This document shows, in pieces, positions 46,687 through 55,102 of a DNA stretch of 64,000 nt (position 1 is its first letter; each line of letters starts with the position of its first letter). The stretch is from Kitasatospora viridis (GTDB lineage: Bacteria; Actinomycetota; Actinomycetes; Streptomycetales; Streptomycetaceae). A program made the position numbers and the translations under genes. The notes below the pieces were generated by a model. That model was not told where the DNA came from. It saw only the letters and a program-made list of their open reading frames with translations, and made no database searches. The stretch covers positions 1,387,501 to 1,451,500 of the forward strand of contig NZ_VIWT01000001.1 in the NCBI RefSeq assembly GCF_007829815.1. Direction: 5' to 3'.

Positions 46687-46746
46687 CTGCTGTTGTTCAC
46701 AGCTGTTGTTCAAGCGGTCCACTGCCGTGGTTCAAGGCTGTGGTTC
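46687..46746. repeat. Two copies of a 35-bp direct repeat
   Basis: CTGCTGTTGTTCA at 46687 and CTGTTGTTCA at 46703 recur 35 bp later in degenerate form as CTGCCGTGGTTCA at 46722 and CTGTGGTTC at 46738. The region lies between the wall protein gene and ettA, so it may affect either. Function is unknown. Confidence 0.65.
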
Positions 46747-46824
46747 GCCGCTGCCGCCCAGCACTGCTGGGGGTCGCGCTGCTCCCGGGGCCGCTCAGGA
46801 CCCCGGGAGGCCTCCGCACCTGGG

Positions 46825-48276
46825 TCAGGCCGAGGTGCGGCTGTGGCGGCCGCGACGACGCATCGTGAAGACCGCGCCCGCACCCAGCAGGACCAGGGCA
46901 CCGGCGGCACCGGCGATCAGGCCGGAGTTGCTGCCGCCACCGGTGAAGGCGAGGGACTTGCCACCGGTGGTCGGGCTGGCGCTGGCGCTGGCCGACGGAG
47001 TCGCGGCACCCGCAGGGGTGGACGGGGCGGCGAGGGTCGCCGGGGTGGTCGGCGCGGTGGTCGGCGGGGTGGTGGCGATGTGGCAGTTCAGGGTGCCGGT
47101 GATCTTGCTGTCCTGGCCGGTCACGGTGATGCTGTACGGCTGGCCCTGGGTACCGGGCACGTGGACGACCTGCGAGCCGCCCGGCTTGACGTCGACCGCC
47201 TGGTTGAACGAGCCCGACGTCACGGTGGTCTTGTAGTCCTGGTCACCGTTGTTGGCGACGGTGACGTCAATGGTGTCCGTCGCGCAGTTGACCATCGAGG
47301 TCACCGCCGGGGCGGGGCCCGCCGGCGTCCAGGTGGCGGTGGTGGCCGCGTTCACCGAGACCGCCTGGCTACCCGCGACGATCAGCGTCTGGTGGTCGAG
47401 GCTGACGAAGGCCCGGCCGATCTGGAGCTGGGTGGTGGCGGAGGCCGTGACGATGGCAGAGCCCGCGGCCGTGCCGGCCGGCACCTTCAGGTAGAGGGAG
47501 TCACCGTTCTTGGCGGGGTTGGTCAACTGCCCGCTCTTGTCGGAGAGCACCGTGGCGCCGGTCTTGTCGGTCAGCTCGATGCCGGCGGCGGCCGAGGCCT
47601 TGTCCAGCTGGACGCCGGCCGAGCCGGCGGAGGTGGCGACGGTGATCGGGCCGAGGACGCCGCCGCTCTTGCCGGAGATCTTCTCCGGGGTGAGCTGGAG
47701 GGTCGGGCTCGGCTCCTTCAGACCCGTGTTGGCAGAACCTTCGAGGTACTTGGTCAGCGCGGCCGCGACACTGTCATCCGGCGCGGCATCGACGCCGTCC
47801 GAGAAGTGCCAGATGGCGGCCTGGGTGGCGATACCGGCCTGGAGCGCGCTCAGCTTGTCGACGCCGGCCTCCTTGGCCAGCTGGCCGAGGTCGGTGACGT
47901 GCGGGTAGGAGTTCTGCAGGATCCAGTTGATCTTGTCGGCGTCCTTGTTGATCGCCAGCGAGGTGGCGCCCCAGCCGGCCTCCTGGTACTTGACGCCGCC
48001 CTCGGTCGGATCGTTGAGGTCGATGCAGTACGTCTCGACCATCCCGCCCGGACCCTTGAGGAGCATCAGCCCGCCCGGCTCCGGACTGTGGTCGGTGAAG
48101 TGGATGTTGCCCCCACCGCCGACCAGGCCGTTCTGCAAGGTGTACGGCGCGCCGGACTGGCTCGACCCGTTGTCGGCGACGGCGGACGACGCCATCGCCA
48201 GTCCGCTGCCGACCGCCATGCTCGTCGCGAGCATGACAGCTGCTATGCGGGCGCCCCGCCGTTGCGTGTGGAACAT
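46825..48276 (-). CDS. Wall-anchored thioester-domain protein with LAxTG sorting signal
   Basis: The 483-residue protein has a signal peptide (about 1-35), then a Cys-Gln thioester domain in which YCIDLND supplies the Cys and ATQAAIWHFSD supplies the Gln. An Ig-like beta region follows (about 170-390), then a Thr/Pro/Ser-rich stalk. The C-terminus has LAFTGGG, a transmembrane helix (SGLIAGAAGALVLLGAGAVF) and an RRRGRHSR tail. LAxTG is the motif of class E sortases of high-GC actinobacteria. Thioester domains form covalent bonds with surfaces. ATG 48276 lies behind GGAGGGG. Confidence 0.92.
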   Translation of the reverse strand: MFHTQRRGARIAAVMLATSMAVGSGLAMASSAVADNGSSQSGAPYTLQNGLVGGGGNIHFTDHSPEPGGLMLLKGPGGMVETYCIDLNDPTEGGVKYQEAGWGATSLAINKDADKINWILQNSYPHVTDLGQLAKEAGVDKLSALQAGIATQAAIWHFSDGVDAAPDDSVAAALTKYLEGSANTGLKEPSPTLQLTPEKISGKSGGVLGPITVATSAGSAGVQLDKASAAAGIELTDKTGATVLSDKSGQLTNPAKNGDSLYLKVPAGTAAGSAIVTASATTQLQIGRAFVSLDHQTLIVAGSQAVSVNAATTATWTPAGPAPAVTSMVNCATDTIDVTVANNGDQDYKTTVTSGSFNQAVDVKPGGSQVVHVPGTQGQPYSITVTGQDSKITGTLNCHIATTPPTTAPTTPATLAAPSTPAGAATPSASASASPTTGGKSLAFTGGGSNSGLIAGAAGALVLLGAGAVFTMRRRGRHSRTSA

Positions 48277-48756
48277 GAAAGACCCCTCCGGGCAGAGCCG
48301 CGCCCTTGGTCAGCGCGCCGCACAATGTCGCGCCCCATGTGGCGCGAACACACTCTTGTGAACCAGACGCATCCTATTGAGAACCTCTGGCGCGCAAACC
48401 TCCGCACCTGTGAAAGCCGGTTCTGTATCGGAATTGTTATCAAGGATCGGGCCCGCCCTGCCGCTTGACGGGGTGACACTTATTCGTCACTTTATCGACT
48501 TGTCCCGCGCCCATTGCGCAGCGGAGATGCACATCCGGCGACGACAAGTGTCACGAAAGCTCAATCAACGCTCAAGAACCGGATCACCATCCGGACTCCG
48601 CGACATCCGGACTCTGCTGCCCGCAGCTGTTCATGAGGTTGCGTCAGACAGTTCCGCCGCGCGACCGGCCCGGCCGGCACCGCCGCCCGGCCGCGGCACC
48701 GGCACGGCACCGCCCGTTCATCTGGCTACCCGACGGACCGTCCGCCTGTCCGTCCG
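48277..48756. promoter_or_regulatory. 480-bp intergenic region upstream of the wall protein gene
   Basis: No gene is supported here. The part next to the wall protein start (48340-48520) is less GC-rich and should hold its promoter. GTGAC and GTCAC at about 48472-48489 form a 5-bp inverted repeat with an 8-bp spacer. The rest is GC-rich and lies after the ssb stop; it has no clear hairpin. Confidence 0.4.
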
Positions 48757-49473
48757 TCACACCGCGACCACCTCCTCGACCTCCGTCGGCTCCTCCGACA
48801 CCCGCTCCGACCGGAGCGCCGCGGTGCGCGGCGAGCGCGACGCCCGACCGGCCCGGACGCTCCGCCCGACCGGGACCTCCCCGTCCGGCCCGGCCGGGGC
48901 CCCCACCTGCCCGGGCACCACCACGACGGACTCGGGCTCGCCCGGCGCCGCTTCGACCGCCGACTCGACCACCGCGCCGGCCGACGAGACGGCAGTGGCG
49001 CCCTGACCGCCCAACGCCCGCCGCTCGCGCACCGCCTGGGCGATCCACTCGGGCACCGCCTCGCCCACCGTCTGCGGTTCGGCGACCGGCACCGCGGCCA
49101 GCTCGCTGCGCCCGCGCACCGACCAGCGGAACGCCGAGGTGCCCCGCCCGAGATCGTGGCCGATCGACCGGGCGTCGATCTCCACCACCGAACGACGCTT
49201 CCCGTCGTCCTCCCACTCGCGCACCCGCAGCCGCCCGCTGACCACCACCGGCTGCCCCTTCTCGATCGAGCTCACCACGTTCGTCGCGAGGTGGCGCCAG
49301 GCGATCACCGTGACCCAGTTGGTGTCCCCGTCCACCCACTCGCCACGGGCCCGGTCGTACCGCCGCTCCGTCGCGGCCATCCGGAAGTTCGCCATCGCGA
49401 TCCCGCCGGCGGTCTGCCCGTACTGCACCGGCGAGGCGACATTTCCGATCATCGTCACCACGGTCTCGTTCAC
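48757..49473 (-). CDS. ssb: Single-stranded DNA-binding protein, long-tailed
   Basis: The 238-residue protein has an OB-fold SSB domain in its first 110 residues: ETVVTMIGNVASPVQYGQ, ANFRMAATERRYDR, DTNWVTVIAWRHLATNVVSS and GQPVVVSGRLRVREW. The remaining 125 residues are low complexity, rich in Glu, Arg, Ala and Val. The usual DDDIPF-like acidic tip is absent; the chain ends EEPTEVEEVVAV. It is longer than the housekeeping SSB of streptomycetes, so it is likely a second, SsbB-like or specialised protein. GTG 49473 lies behind GAGGGG. Confidence 0.9.
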   Translation of the reverse strand: MNETVVTMIGNVASPVQYGQTAGGIAMANFRMAATERRYDRARGEWVDGDTNWVTVIAWRHLATNVVSSIEKGQPVVVSGRLRVREWEDDGKRRSVVEIDARSIGHDLGRGTSAFRWSVRGRSELAAVPVAEPQTVGEAVPEWIAQAVRERRALGGQGATAVSSAGAVVESAVEAAPGEPESVVVVPGQVGAPAGPDGEVPVGRSVRAGRASRSPRTAALRSERVSEEPTEVEEVVAV

Positions 49474-50081
49474 AACGGTCCCCTCACATTTCTGCATCTC
49501 GTCCCGCCGGACAATTCCGGCCGATCCCGATGCTGCGCCAAGTGAGCCGGACAATCCAGAATGAATTCATTTCTGTGGAAAACTCGACCTTGTGGACAAC
49601 TTTGCCGCGCCATAGCAGTACGATTTTCTCATTCCGGAAGAATCGATTCTGCGTGCATGACAAAGATGGCCCGAGCCCCCCGCCACAACGGGCCACCGCA
49701 CCCCTGAACGAGTGGCCGACAGCCGTTCTGTCCACGTCATCCGGCCGACCGAACCGATTTCCCCAGCACCCGCGCCACCACGGAGCAGTCACGTTCCCGG
49801 TACGCCCCGCTACCAGCGCGCCAGGTCCATAACGGCTGAGGAGACACCGTCATAACGACTGCACAACGTCCGGCGGCAGTCTCGCTCACAACGCTGCACA
49901 CGCCGGATCTACCTGCGATTATCAGACCGCTATCGCAAGGCCGACACACCACTCCACCTGTGGAAAGCCGAGCACGGCAGCGAACCCCCTTATCCTGTCC
50001 CCAGCAGGGCAAGGGCCTCATCACCCCCACCCCCAGGGATTCGGCAGGGACCTTCCTCGAAGCCCCCCGCCACGCCCGCCC
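49474..50081. promoter_or_regulatory. 608-bp intergenic region between ssb and tRNA-Arg
   Basis: No gene is supported. About 50-180 bp upstream of ssb the DNA is AT-rich (for example TTTTCTCATTCCGG and GAATGAATTCATTTC). It contains two nonamers resembling DnaA boxes, TGTGGAAAA at 49574-49582 and TGTGGACAA at 49591-49599; a third, TGTGGAAAG, is at 49959-49967. The ssb promoter is probably here. Confidence 0.55.
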
Positions 50082-50157
50082 GCCCCCGTAGCTCAGCGGA
50101 TAGAGCAGGTGCCTTCTAAGCACTTGGCCGCAGGTTCGAGTCCTGCCGGGGGCGCCA
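50082..50157 (+). tRNA. tRNA-Arg (anticodon TCT)
   Basis: The 76-base gene folds as a full cloverleaf. The acceptor stem GCCCCCG pairs with CGGGGGC; the D arm follows TA; the anticodon stem GGTGC/GCACT encloses loop CTTCTAA with anticodon TCT; the T arm is GCAGG-TTCGAGT-CCTGC. CCA is encoded at 50155-50157. Its 3' half is the likely attachment site of the element that follows. Confidence 0.96.
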
Positions 50158-50160
50158 CCA

Positions 50161-50198
50161 CGCCCCGCCGATCCAGACCGGATCGGCGGGGCGTTTTT
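50161..50198 (+). terminator. Strong intrinsic terminator after tRNA-Arg
   Basis: CGCCCCGCCGATCC at 50161-50174 pairs perfectly with 50180-50193 across a five-base loop, followed by TTTTT at 50194-50198. It ends the tRNA transcript and may also shield the host gene from the element. Confidence 0.85.
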
Positions 50199-50344
50199 GC
50201 TGGTCAGATGGGGTGATCCGAGCCGCCGGCAGGTGCCTCGACCGTGAGCCTCGACTCGAACACCTGTCCGACTGTCTATGGCTGAGGGCAGCCATTTCCG
50301 ACCAGCCGCGTCGCATTCGCGTCGCGGTCACGCTGGGCACTTCG

Positions 50345-51784
50345 TCACGAACGCCCCGATTGCCCACCACGCGGGCTTGGCACCAACAGCCTGCCAGCCG
50401 CTTCTGCGGTTACCCCCAGTACGGCCTCGATCCGGCGCCGAGCCTCCAGGTCCTGCCCTTCGACGCACTGGTAATAGATCCGGAGCAGGACCTCGACACT
50501 GTGGCCGGCCCACTCGGCGACCAGCGAGGCGGGCACCCCTGAGTTCAGCCAGTCCGTCACACAGCTCGCCCGGAGGTCGTAAATCCTGCGGGCCATCTTC
50601 GACTTGGCCTCTTCGGGTGTCAGCACGGCTGTCCTTGCCCTGTGCAGAGCCCGCCGGGCGACCGAGAGCGCCAGCGGACCACCGCGCTCGCCCTGGAAGA
50701 GGCGGTCGCCCGGCTTCAGCTTCTCGTCCTCGATGTGCTGGAGCAGGATCGTGCTGAGCATCGGGGAGACCGGCACCGGGCGGGTCTCCCCCTCTGCCCT
50801 GCCCTTGAGTCGCCGATCGTCCCGGCGCTCCCCGGAGTCCGTCCATCGGCGGCCGACTTCGGGGTGAGCCGTGTGGAGCAGGAGGCTCCCCCACTCCCCG
50901 TCCTTCAACTGCGCGTCGGCCACCAGCAGCGCCACCGCCTCCTCCGGCCGGGAAGCGGCGTGGCGGACGGTTGCGAAGAACGGCATCAACCGTGTCCCGC
51001 CCCGCGGACGCTGGCGGATCCAGATCAGCATCTGCTGGGTTCGCTCCGCACCGATCAGAGTCCGCTTGTCAATCGCAAGCGTGGTCTTCACCGGAGTAGC
51101 GAGCGGGTTCGAGGCCGCTGCTCGGAGCGGGTTCTCCGTCAGGCTCTTGCGGTAGACGGCGTAGTCGAGCGCTGGGCTGAGCAGCCGACGGGACCGGGAC
51201 ACGCTGGACGCTGCGGCGGGGGTCCCGTCCAGTTTCACCCGGATCGAGGTGAGGACCGGCTCCACCACGTCGGGCTTCTCCAGGTCGGACACCCTCCTGG
51301 TGTTGCGGGCGACCCACCGCAGGATGGCAGCCATCTCAGCTGGGGCCCCTTGCCGGGCGTTCTTGTTGAACGCCCACTCTCGCAGCGCGGTACGGATGGC
51401 CACCGGCTTGAAGTCGCTCGGCGCCGGCCGCTTGAGCATCGCGACGGTGACGGGCGTGAGCACCTTGGCCAGGTTGAGGCGGTTGTTCGCGGAGGCCGTC
51501 GGCCACTTCAGGTCGGCGTAGGCCGTCGCGAAGTCGTACCAGCTGACGTCGGCCAGCCGGGCCTGCTCCGAGACGGGCAGGCCCGTCTCGGTGTAGAAGG
51601 CCTCGCCCTTCTTAGCCGCGGTGAGGAGCTTGGCCCGCTCCGACTCGGCGAGGGTCACCGTGGTGTGGGTGCTGCGGAACGGTCGGCCGGCCACCACCCA
51701 GCGCACGGTGTAAGTGTTACCGCGTGCTCGCTTGTTCGTGAGGATGCTCCAGATCCTCACGTCGTAGCTGATCTGGTCAGCCAT
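50345..51784 (-). CDS. int: Tyrosine site-specific integrase
   Basis: The 479-residue recombinase has an N-terminal arm-binding region, a core-binding helical region and a catalytic domain. Catalytic residues seen are Arg in RHAASRPEEAVAL, the YDLRASCVTDWLN box (Tyr replaces the first His), GHS in AEWAGHSVEVLLRIYYQ and the nucleophilic Tyr in IYYQ. It recombines attP with attB at the tRNA gene. The start ATG overlaps the excisionase stop by one base (TGATG), so the two are coupled. The gene ends 188 bp from the tRNA. Confidence 0.94.
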   Translation of the reverse strand: MADQISYDVRIWSILTNKRARGNTYTVRWVVAGRPFRSTHTTVTLAESERAKLLTAAKKGEAFYTETGLPVSEQARLADVSWYDFATAYADLKWPTASANNRLNLAKVLTPVTVAMLKRPAPSDFKPVAIRTALREWAFNKNARQGAPAEMAAILRWVARNTRRVSDLEKPDVVEPVLTSIRVKLDGTPAAASSVSRSRRLLSPALDYAVYRKSLTENPLRAAASNPLATPVKTTLAIDKRTLIGAERTQQMLIWIRQRPRGGTRLMPFFATVRHAASRPEEAVALLVADAQLKDGEWGSLLLHTAHPEVGRRWTDSGERRDDRRLKGRAEGETRPVPVSPMLSTILLQHIEDEKLKPGDRLFQGERGGPLALSVARRALHRARTAVLTPEEAKSKMARRIYDLRASCVTDWLNSGVPASLVAEWAGHSVEVLLRIYYQCVEGQDLEARRRIEAVLGVTAEAAGRLLVPSPRGGQSGRS

Positions 51785-51984
51785 CAGGCGGCCTCCTCGC
51801 AGTCGTTGAGCCAGGCTTCGTAGTCGTCCTGGCGGATGCGGAGTGCTCCGTTCGGGAGCTTGATGCAGTGCGGGGCGCGCCGCTTCTGGCGCCACTCGTA
51901 GAAGGTGCTGCGCGAGATCTTCAGGGCCTGGCAGAACTCGTCGACGGTGAGCGGTTCGGTGACCTTCGGGCGCGGGTTGGCCAC
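51784..51984 (-). CDS. xis: Excisionase, MerR/AlpA-type helix-turn-helix
   Basis: The 66-residue protein has a winged helix (LTVDEFCQALKISRSTFYEW, about residues 12-31), then PHCIKLPNGALRIRQDDYEAWL, the pattern of excisionases that recognise DNA by a MerR-like fold. Small basic proteins of this type steer the integrase towards excision. It sits directly ahead of the integrase gene and is coupled to it. Confidence 0.92.
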   Translation of the reverse strand: MANPRPKVTEPLTVDEFCQALKISRSTFYEWRQKRRAPHCIKLPNGALRIRQDDYEAWLNDCEEAA

Positions 51985-52015
51985 GTGGCGTCCTTCGGTG
52001 CGGAGGGTCGGAAAG

Positions 52016-52187
52016 TGTCAGGGATGTCAGGAGAAATCGCTGACCTGGGGTTTTGGGTCCTGGCGGGGTGTCAGGGATTGTCAGGGATGTCAGGAGAAAG
52101 GCGAGTTCTCCTGACATCCCTGACATTTCCTGACGGCTGGTCAGGTGCTGTTTGTGCTGGTCAGGGCTTTTTCCTGACATCCCTGAC
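52016..52187. repeat. Symmetric array of TGTCAGG repeats
   Basis: TGTCAGGGATGTCAGGAGAA occurs twice directly (52016-52035, 52079-52098) and once inverted and complete (52106-52125), with a 17-base inverted copy at 52171-52187. The second and third form a perfect 20-bp stem around a 7-base loop. Each copy is itself two TGTCAGG heptamers. The array fills the gap between the excisionase start and the DUF3987 stop. Confidence 0.9.
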
Positions 52188-52190
52188 GGG

Positions 52191-53807
52191 TTAGGGGGCG
52201 GTCGGCGGAGTGGGGGTGTCGTTCAGGTGGGGGTGGATGCGGTAGGTGGCGGAGGCCTGTCGGCCGCGCCCGGTGGCGCCGGTGGGCTGGGTGCGCAGGT
52301 AGCCGTGCTGTTCGAGGAGATGGAGGGCGGGTTCGACGTCGGCGACTTTCTTGAAGCGGCGGCTGCTGGCGACGGCGTCGTAGGCCTTGATCTGCTCGCG
52401 GTGGGTGCCGTCCTGCTTGGGGCGGCGGATCCAGTCGAGGATGGCCTGGGCGTCGTCGGTGGCCGGGTCGGCTGCGATCAGGTCGAAGACGGCCAGGGTG
52501 TGGGCGGTGTAGTAGTCGGCGATCTGGGCGGCGCGGGTGATCGTGTCGGCTTCGACGGGCTGTCCCCAGCCTGTGGACACTCGGTCGGCGAGGTGGAGGA
52601 GGGCGGCGATGCGGACGGTGTGGCCGACGAGTTTTCCGGCCCACTCCTTGATGTGGGACAGGGGCTGTTCGGGGCGGAGTTGGAGTTCGAGGCGGTCTTG
52701 CAGCTTCTCGACTTCGAGGTCGGCGGCCGGGGTGAGGGGGACGGTGACGGGTTCGGGCAGGTCGATCAGGGTGCGCACGAGCAGGGCCAGGCGGGTCTCG
52801 TAGGCGCCGGCGACCTCGGTGGGGATGGGGGCGGTGCGGGTGCGGCGGTAGCCGAGGTTGGAGGGCGGCAGGGCGTACAGGAAGCGGGCGAGCAGGCCGC
52901 GGTCGCGGGCGCCGGGGACGGAGCCGAGGTCTTGCAGGACGGCGGGCTGGGGGGTGACGCCGATGGTGAGGGCGGGCTTGTCGACGGTGGGCTGCTCGCG
53001 GCTGATCCGGTCGGTCTGCAGCCGTTCGCCCTTGTGGCCCTTGAGGAAGACGCCGAGGTTGGGCTTGCTGCTGTAGCGGCCGGCGATGACGTCGAACAGG
53101 TCGCCCTCCGGGGAGAGTGCGGCCAGGCAGCGGTGCACGCCGAGCTGGTGGGTCAGCTGTTCGGGGGTGATGTCGTCGGAGACGGTGAGCCGCGGGGTCG
53201 GGGGCACGACGATCTGCTCGGCGAGCATGCGGGCAGAGGCGATCTCGATCGCGATGGCGGCGCGGTCGATGTTCTCGCCGGGCTTGCGGGCGCGGGCCAT
53301 CAGGGCGTCCACCTCGGCTTCGGCGGCGTCCTTGGCGGCTTGGGCCTCGATGGTCCGGTTGCGGCTCTCGGTCTGCAGGTCGGCCTCGATCCGGTAGACC
53401 GGTTCGGTCATGGCGGCGAAGACGTCGGACTTGCGGCTGGCGGGGGGCATCGCGCACACCAGGTAGAGGTTGGTCTGCTCGCGCCAGCCGGGGCGGATCT
53501 CGGCGTGGACCCGGCCGCCAGCGGCGGTGGCGAGCGCGGCCAGGGCCATGGTGGCGGCCATGTCGGGCGGGGTCTGGGTGAACTCGGCTACCGCTTCGAC
53601 CTGCTGGCGCACCCATGTGGGCAGGGCCTCGACGGGGAAGGTGGGCAGGGTGGCGGAGGCGTCGAGCGGGATCGGGGCCTCCCACGCGCTCGCTGAGTCG
53701 GTCGGGGGCACCAGGGCGGACCACTCCTCGTCGCCGAACAGGCTGGTCACCGTCGCCGGGCCCGGGGCGGGCTGCTCGGGGCTGGGCTGAGGGCGGGGAA
53801 CGGGCAC
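52191..53807 (-). CDS. DUF3987 replication-associated ATPase-like protein
   Basis: The 538-residue protein fits the DUF3987 family found with Prim-Pol proteins in mobile elements. It has a degenerate phosphate loop (AMPPASRKSDVFAAM, about residue 100) and IAGRYSSKPNLGVFLKGHKG, then PALTIGVTPQPAVLQDLG and GLLARFLYALPP. The C-terminus resembles a winged helix (SSRRFKKVADVEPALHLLEQ). A helicase-like role in element replication is inferred. GTG 53807 lies six bases after AAGGAG. It is downstream of the Prim-Pol gene on the same strand, after a hairpin. Confidence 0.82.
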   Translation of the reverse strand: MPVPRPQPSPEQPAPGPATVTSLFGDEEWSALVPPTDSASAWEAPIPLDASATLPTFPVEALPTWVRQQVEAVAEFTQTPPDMAATMALAALATAAGGRVHAEIRPGWREQTNLYLVCAMPPASRKSDVFAAMTEPVYRIEADLQTESRNRTIEAQAAKDAAEAEVDALMARARKPGENIDRAAIAIEIASARMLAEQIVVPPTPRLTVSDDITPEQLTHQLGVHRCLAALSPEGDLFDVIAGRYSSKPNLGVFLKGHKGERLQTDRISREQPTVDKPALTIGVTPQPAVLQDLGSVPGARDRGLLARFLYALPPSNLGYRRTRTAPIPTEVAGAYETRLALLVRTLIDLPEPVTVPLTPAADLEVEKLQDRLELQLRPEQPLSHIKEWAGKLVGHTVRIAALLHLADRVSTGWGQPVEADTITRAAQIADYYTAHTLAVFDLIAADPATDDAQAILDWIRRPKQDGTHREQIKAYDAVASSRRFKKVADVEPALHLLEQHGYLRTQPTGATGRGRQASATYRIHPHLNDTPTPPTAP

Positions 53808-53884
53808 AGGTACTCCTTCGTGCGGCAGGGCAGGGGCAGGGCAGGGCCCGTGCGGGGCCCGGGTGTTCGGGCAGGGCTGGGGTG

Positions 53885-53921
53885 GCGCGGGGGCGGAGAA
53901 GCTGCTTTTCCGCCCCCGCGC
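53885..53921 (-). terminator. 13-bp hairpin between Prim-Pol and DUF3987 genes
   Basis: GCGCGGGGGCGGA at 53885-53897 pairs perfectly with 53909-53921. There is no T-run on the minus strand. It may attenuate transcription into the DUF3987 gene or act in processing. Confidence 0.5.
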
Positions 53922-53938
53922 GGCGTGCTGGCGGGCTG

Positions 53939-55090
53939 TCAGGCAGTGTGCGGCAGTGTGGTGGTGGCGCGGTCGAAGCCGGAGCGGATGGTGCGCTCGC
54001 AGGTCCGCTGGTCCAGGCCGGTGGCCAGGGCGGCTGCCAGGAGAGCGTCGTGCGCCACCGGTTCGGCGAGGGTTCCGGCGGCGATCAGGCGGCCGACAGC
54101 CGCGGCTGATGCCCAGAGCCGGTTTTTGCGGCCGGGGTGCTGCTGGGCGCGGACCTTGTCGGCTTCCCGGGTCAGCACCGCGTCGGCGTAGGGGCCTTGC
54201 GCTCGGATCCGCCCCCGCAGTTCCACCGGGTCCGCGACCGGCACGACACTGGCGGGCGGGGGCGTGGTGAGCAGGTCCAGCAGCGCGGCGGGAAGTGGTG
54301 CTAGGTGGTCCGGGCTGGTGGTGAACCGGTACTCGCCGCCGGCGGTGCGGGTGCCGGGGCCGACCAGGACCCCGCCGGTACCGCGCACGTCGATCCCCTC
54401 CCCGAGCTTCTTCTCCGAGTTGGGGATCCGGATCCCGGGCGGGACGGTGAACCACAGGTGCCAGCCCCCGGACGGGGTGGCCACGGTGGCCGTGGGCGGG
54501 ATGCCGAAGCCGTGCTCGGCGGCCAGGACCCGGAACGCTGCGGGTCCGTTCTGGTCGTGCTTGACGTCCAGATCGATGCCGACCAGGTGGTGCGGGGCGC
54601 GTCCGCAGGCGATCCCGTACCCGGCCGCCCACGGCGCGGCCTCGAACAGGGCACGGATCCGGTCGGGGTCGGTGGTGGCGTCGTGGACGCCGTGGCCGAA
54701 CTTGCCGCATTCGCCCTTGCAGTTGCGGTTGTCGGGGTGGGGGCTGGGGATGGCCGGTCGTTTGGTGCGGCCGAGCGGGAAGACGGCGTGGCCGCGCGTG
54801 GCGGCGGCCAGGGCGACGGCCAGGATCCGGTGCCACTCGGGAGCGGGCACGGGCGCCTCCTTGGGCTGGGAGGGGATGGGTTGGTCGGCGGGCAGCGGCA
54901 GGGTGTCCAGCACGCCGCCGCTGTCCGCCGGGGCGGTCGGCTGGTGGTTGGTCAGGTGCTGCTCGGCGCAGACCTTGTGGGAGGGGCAGCGATGGTCGTC
55001 GCGTAGCGGTGTTGGCTTGCCGCACCAGCGGCAGGGCAGGTCCCGGGCGTGGTCGAAATGGCGAGGGTCGCGCCAGTTGAGGAGCGCCAC
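53939..55090 (-). CDS. Bifunctional DNA primase/polymerase (Prim-Pol)
   Basis: The 383-residue protein has an N-terminal zinc-binding segment (CRWCGKPTPLRDDHRCPSHKVC in part) and a Prim-Pol domain. The acidic pair is in VGIDLDVKHD, the catalytic His lies in SGGWHLWFTVP, and EGIDVRGTGGVLVGPG follows. The family primes and extends DNA and is the replication initiator class RepPP of AICEs. The C-terminal 100 residues are Ala/Arg-rich (LLAAALATGLDQRTCERTIR). The start is a GTG at 55090, 12 bp after the methyltransferase stop. Confidence 0.9.
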   Translation of the reverse strand: MALLNWRDPRHFDHARDLPCRWCGKPTPLRDDHRCPSHKVCAEQHLTNHQPTAPADSGGVLDTLPLPADQPIPSQPKEAPVPAPEWHRILAVALAAATRGHAVFPLGRTKRPAIPSPHPDNRNCKGECGKFGHGVHDATTDPDRIRALFEAAPWAAGYGIACGRAPHHLVGIDLDVKHDQNGPAAFRVLAAEHGFGIPPTATVATPSGGWHLWFTVPPGIRIPNSEKKLGEGIDVRGTGGVLVGPGTRTAGGEYRFTTSPDHLAPLPAALLDLLTTPPPASVVPVADPVELRGRIRAQGPYADAVLTREADKVRAQQHPGRKNRLWASAAAVGRLIAAGTLAEPVAHDALLAAALATGLDQRTCERTIRSGFDRATTTLPHTA

Positions 55091-55102
55091 GGCCGCGGCG
55101 GG

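Noticed and set aside
49574..49967. DnaA-like boxes as a chromosomal origin
   Set aside because: Only three dispersed boxes are present and there is no dnaA, dnaN or gyrB gene nearby.
50116..50370. Short minus-strand frame ending in RPRQDSNLRPSA
   Set aside because: This peptide is the common false translation across a tRNA gene; the region is tRNA-Arg plus its terminator.
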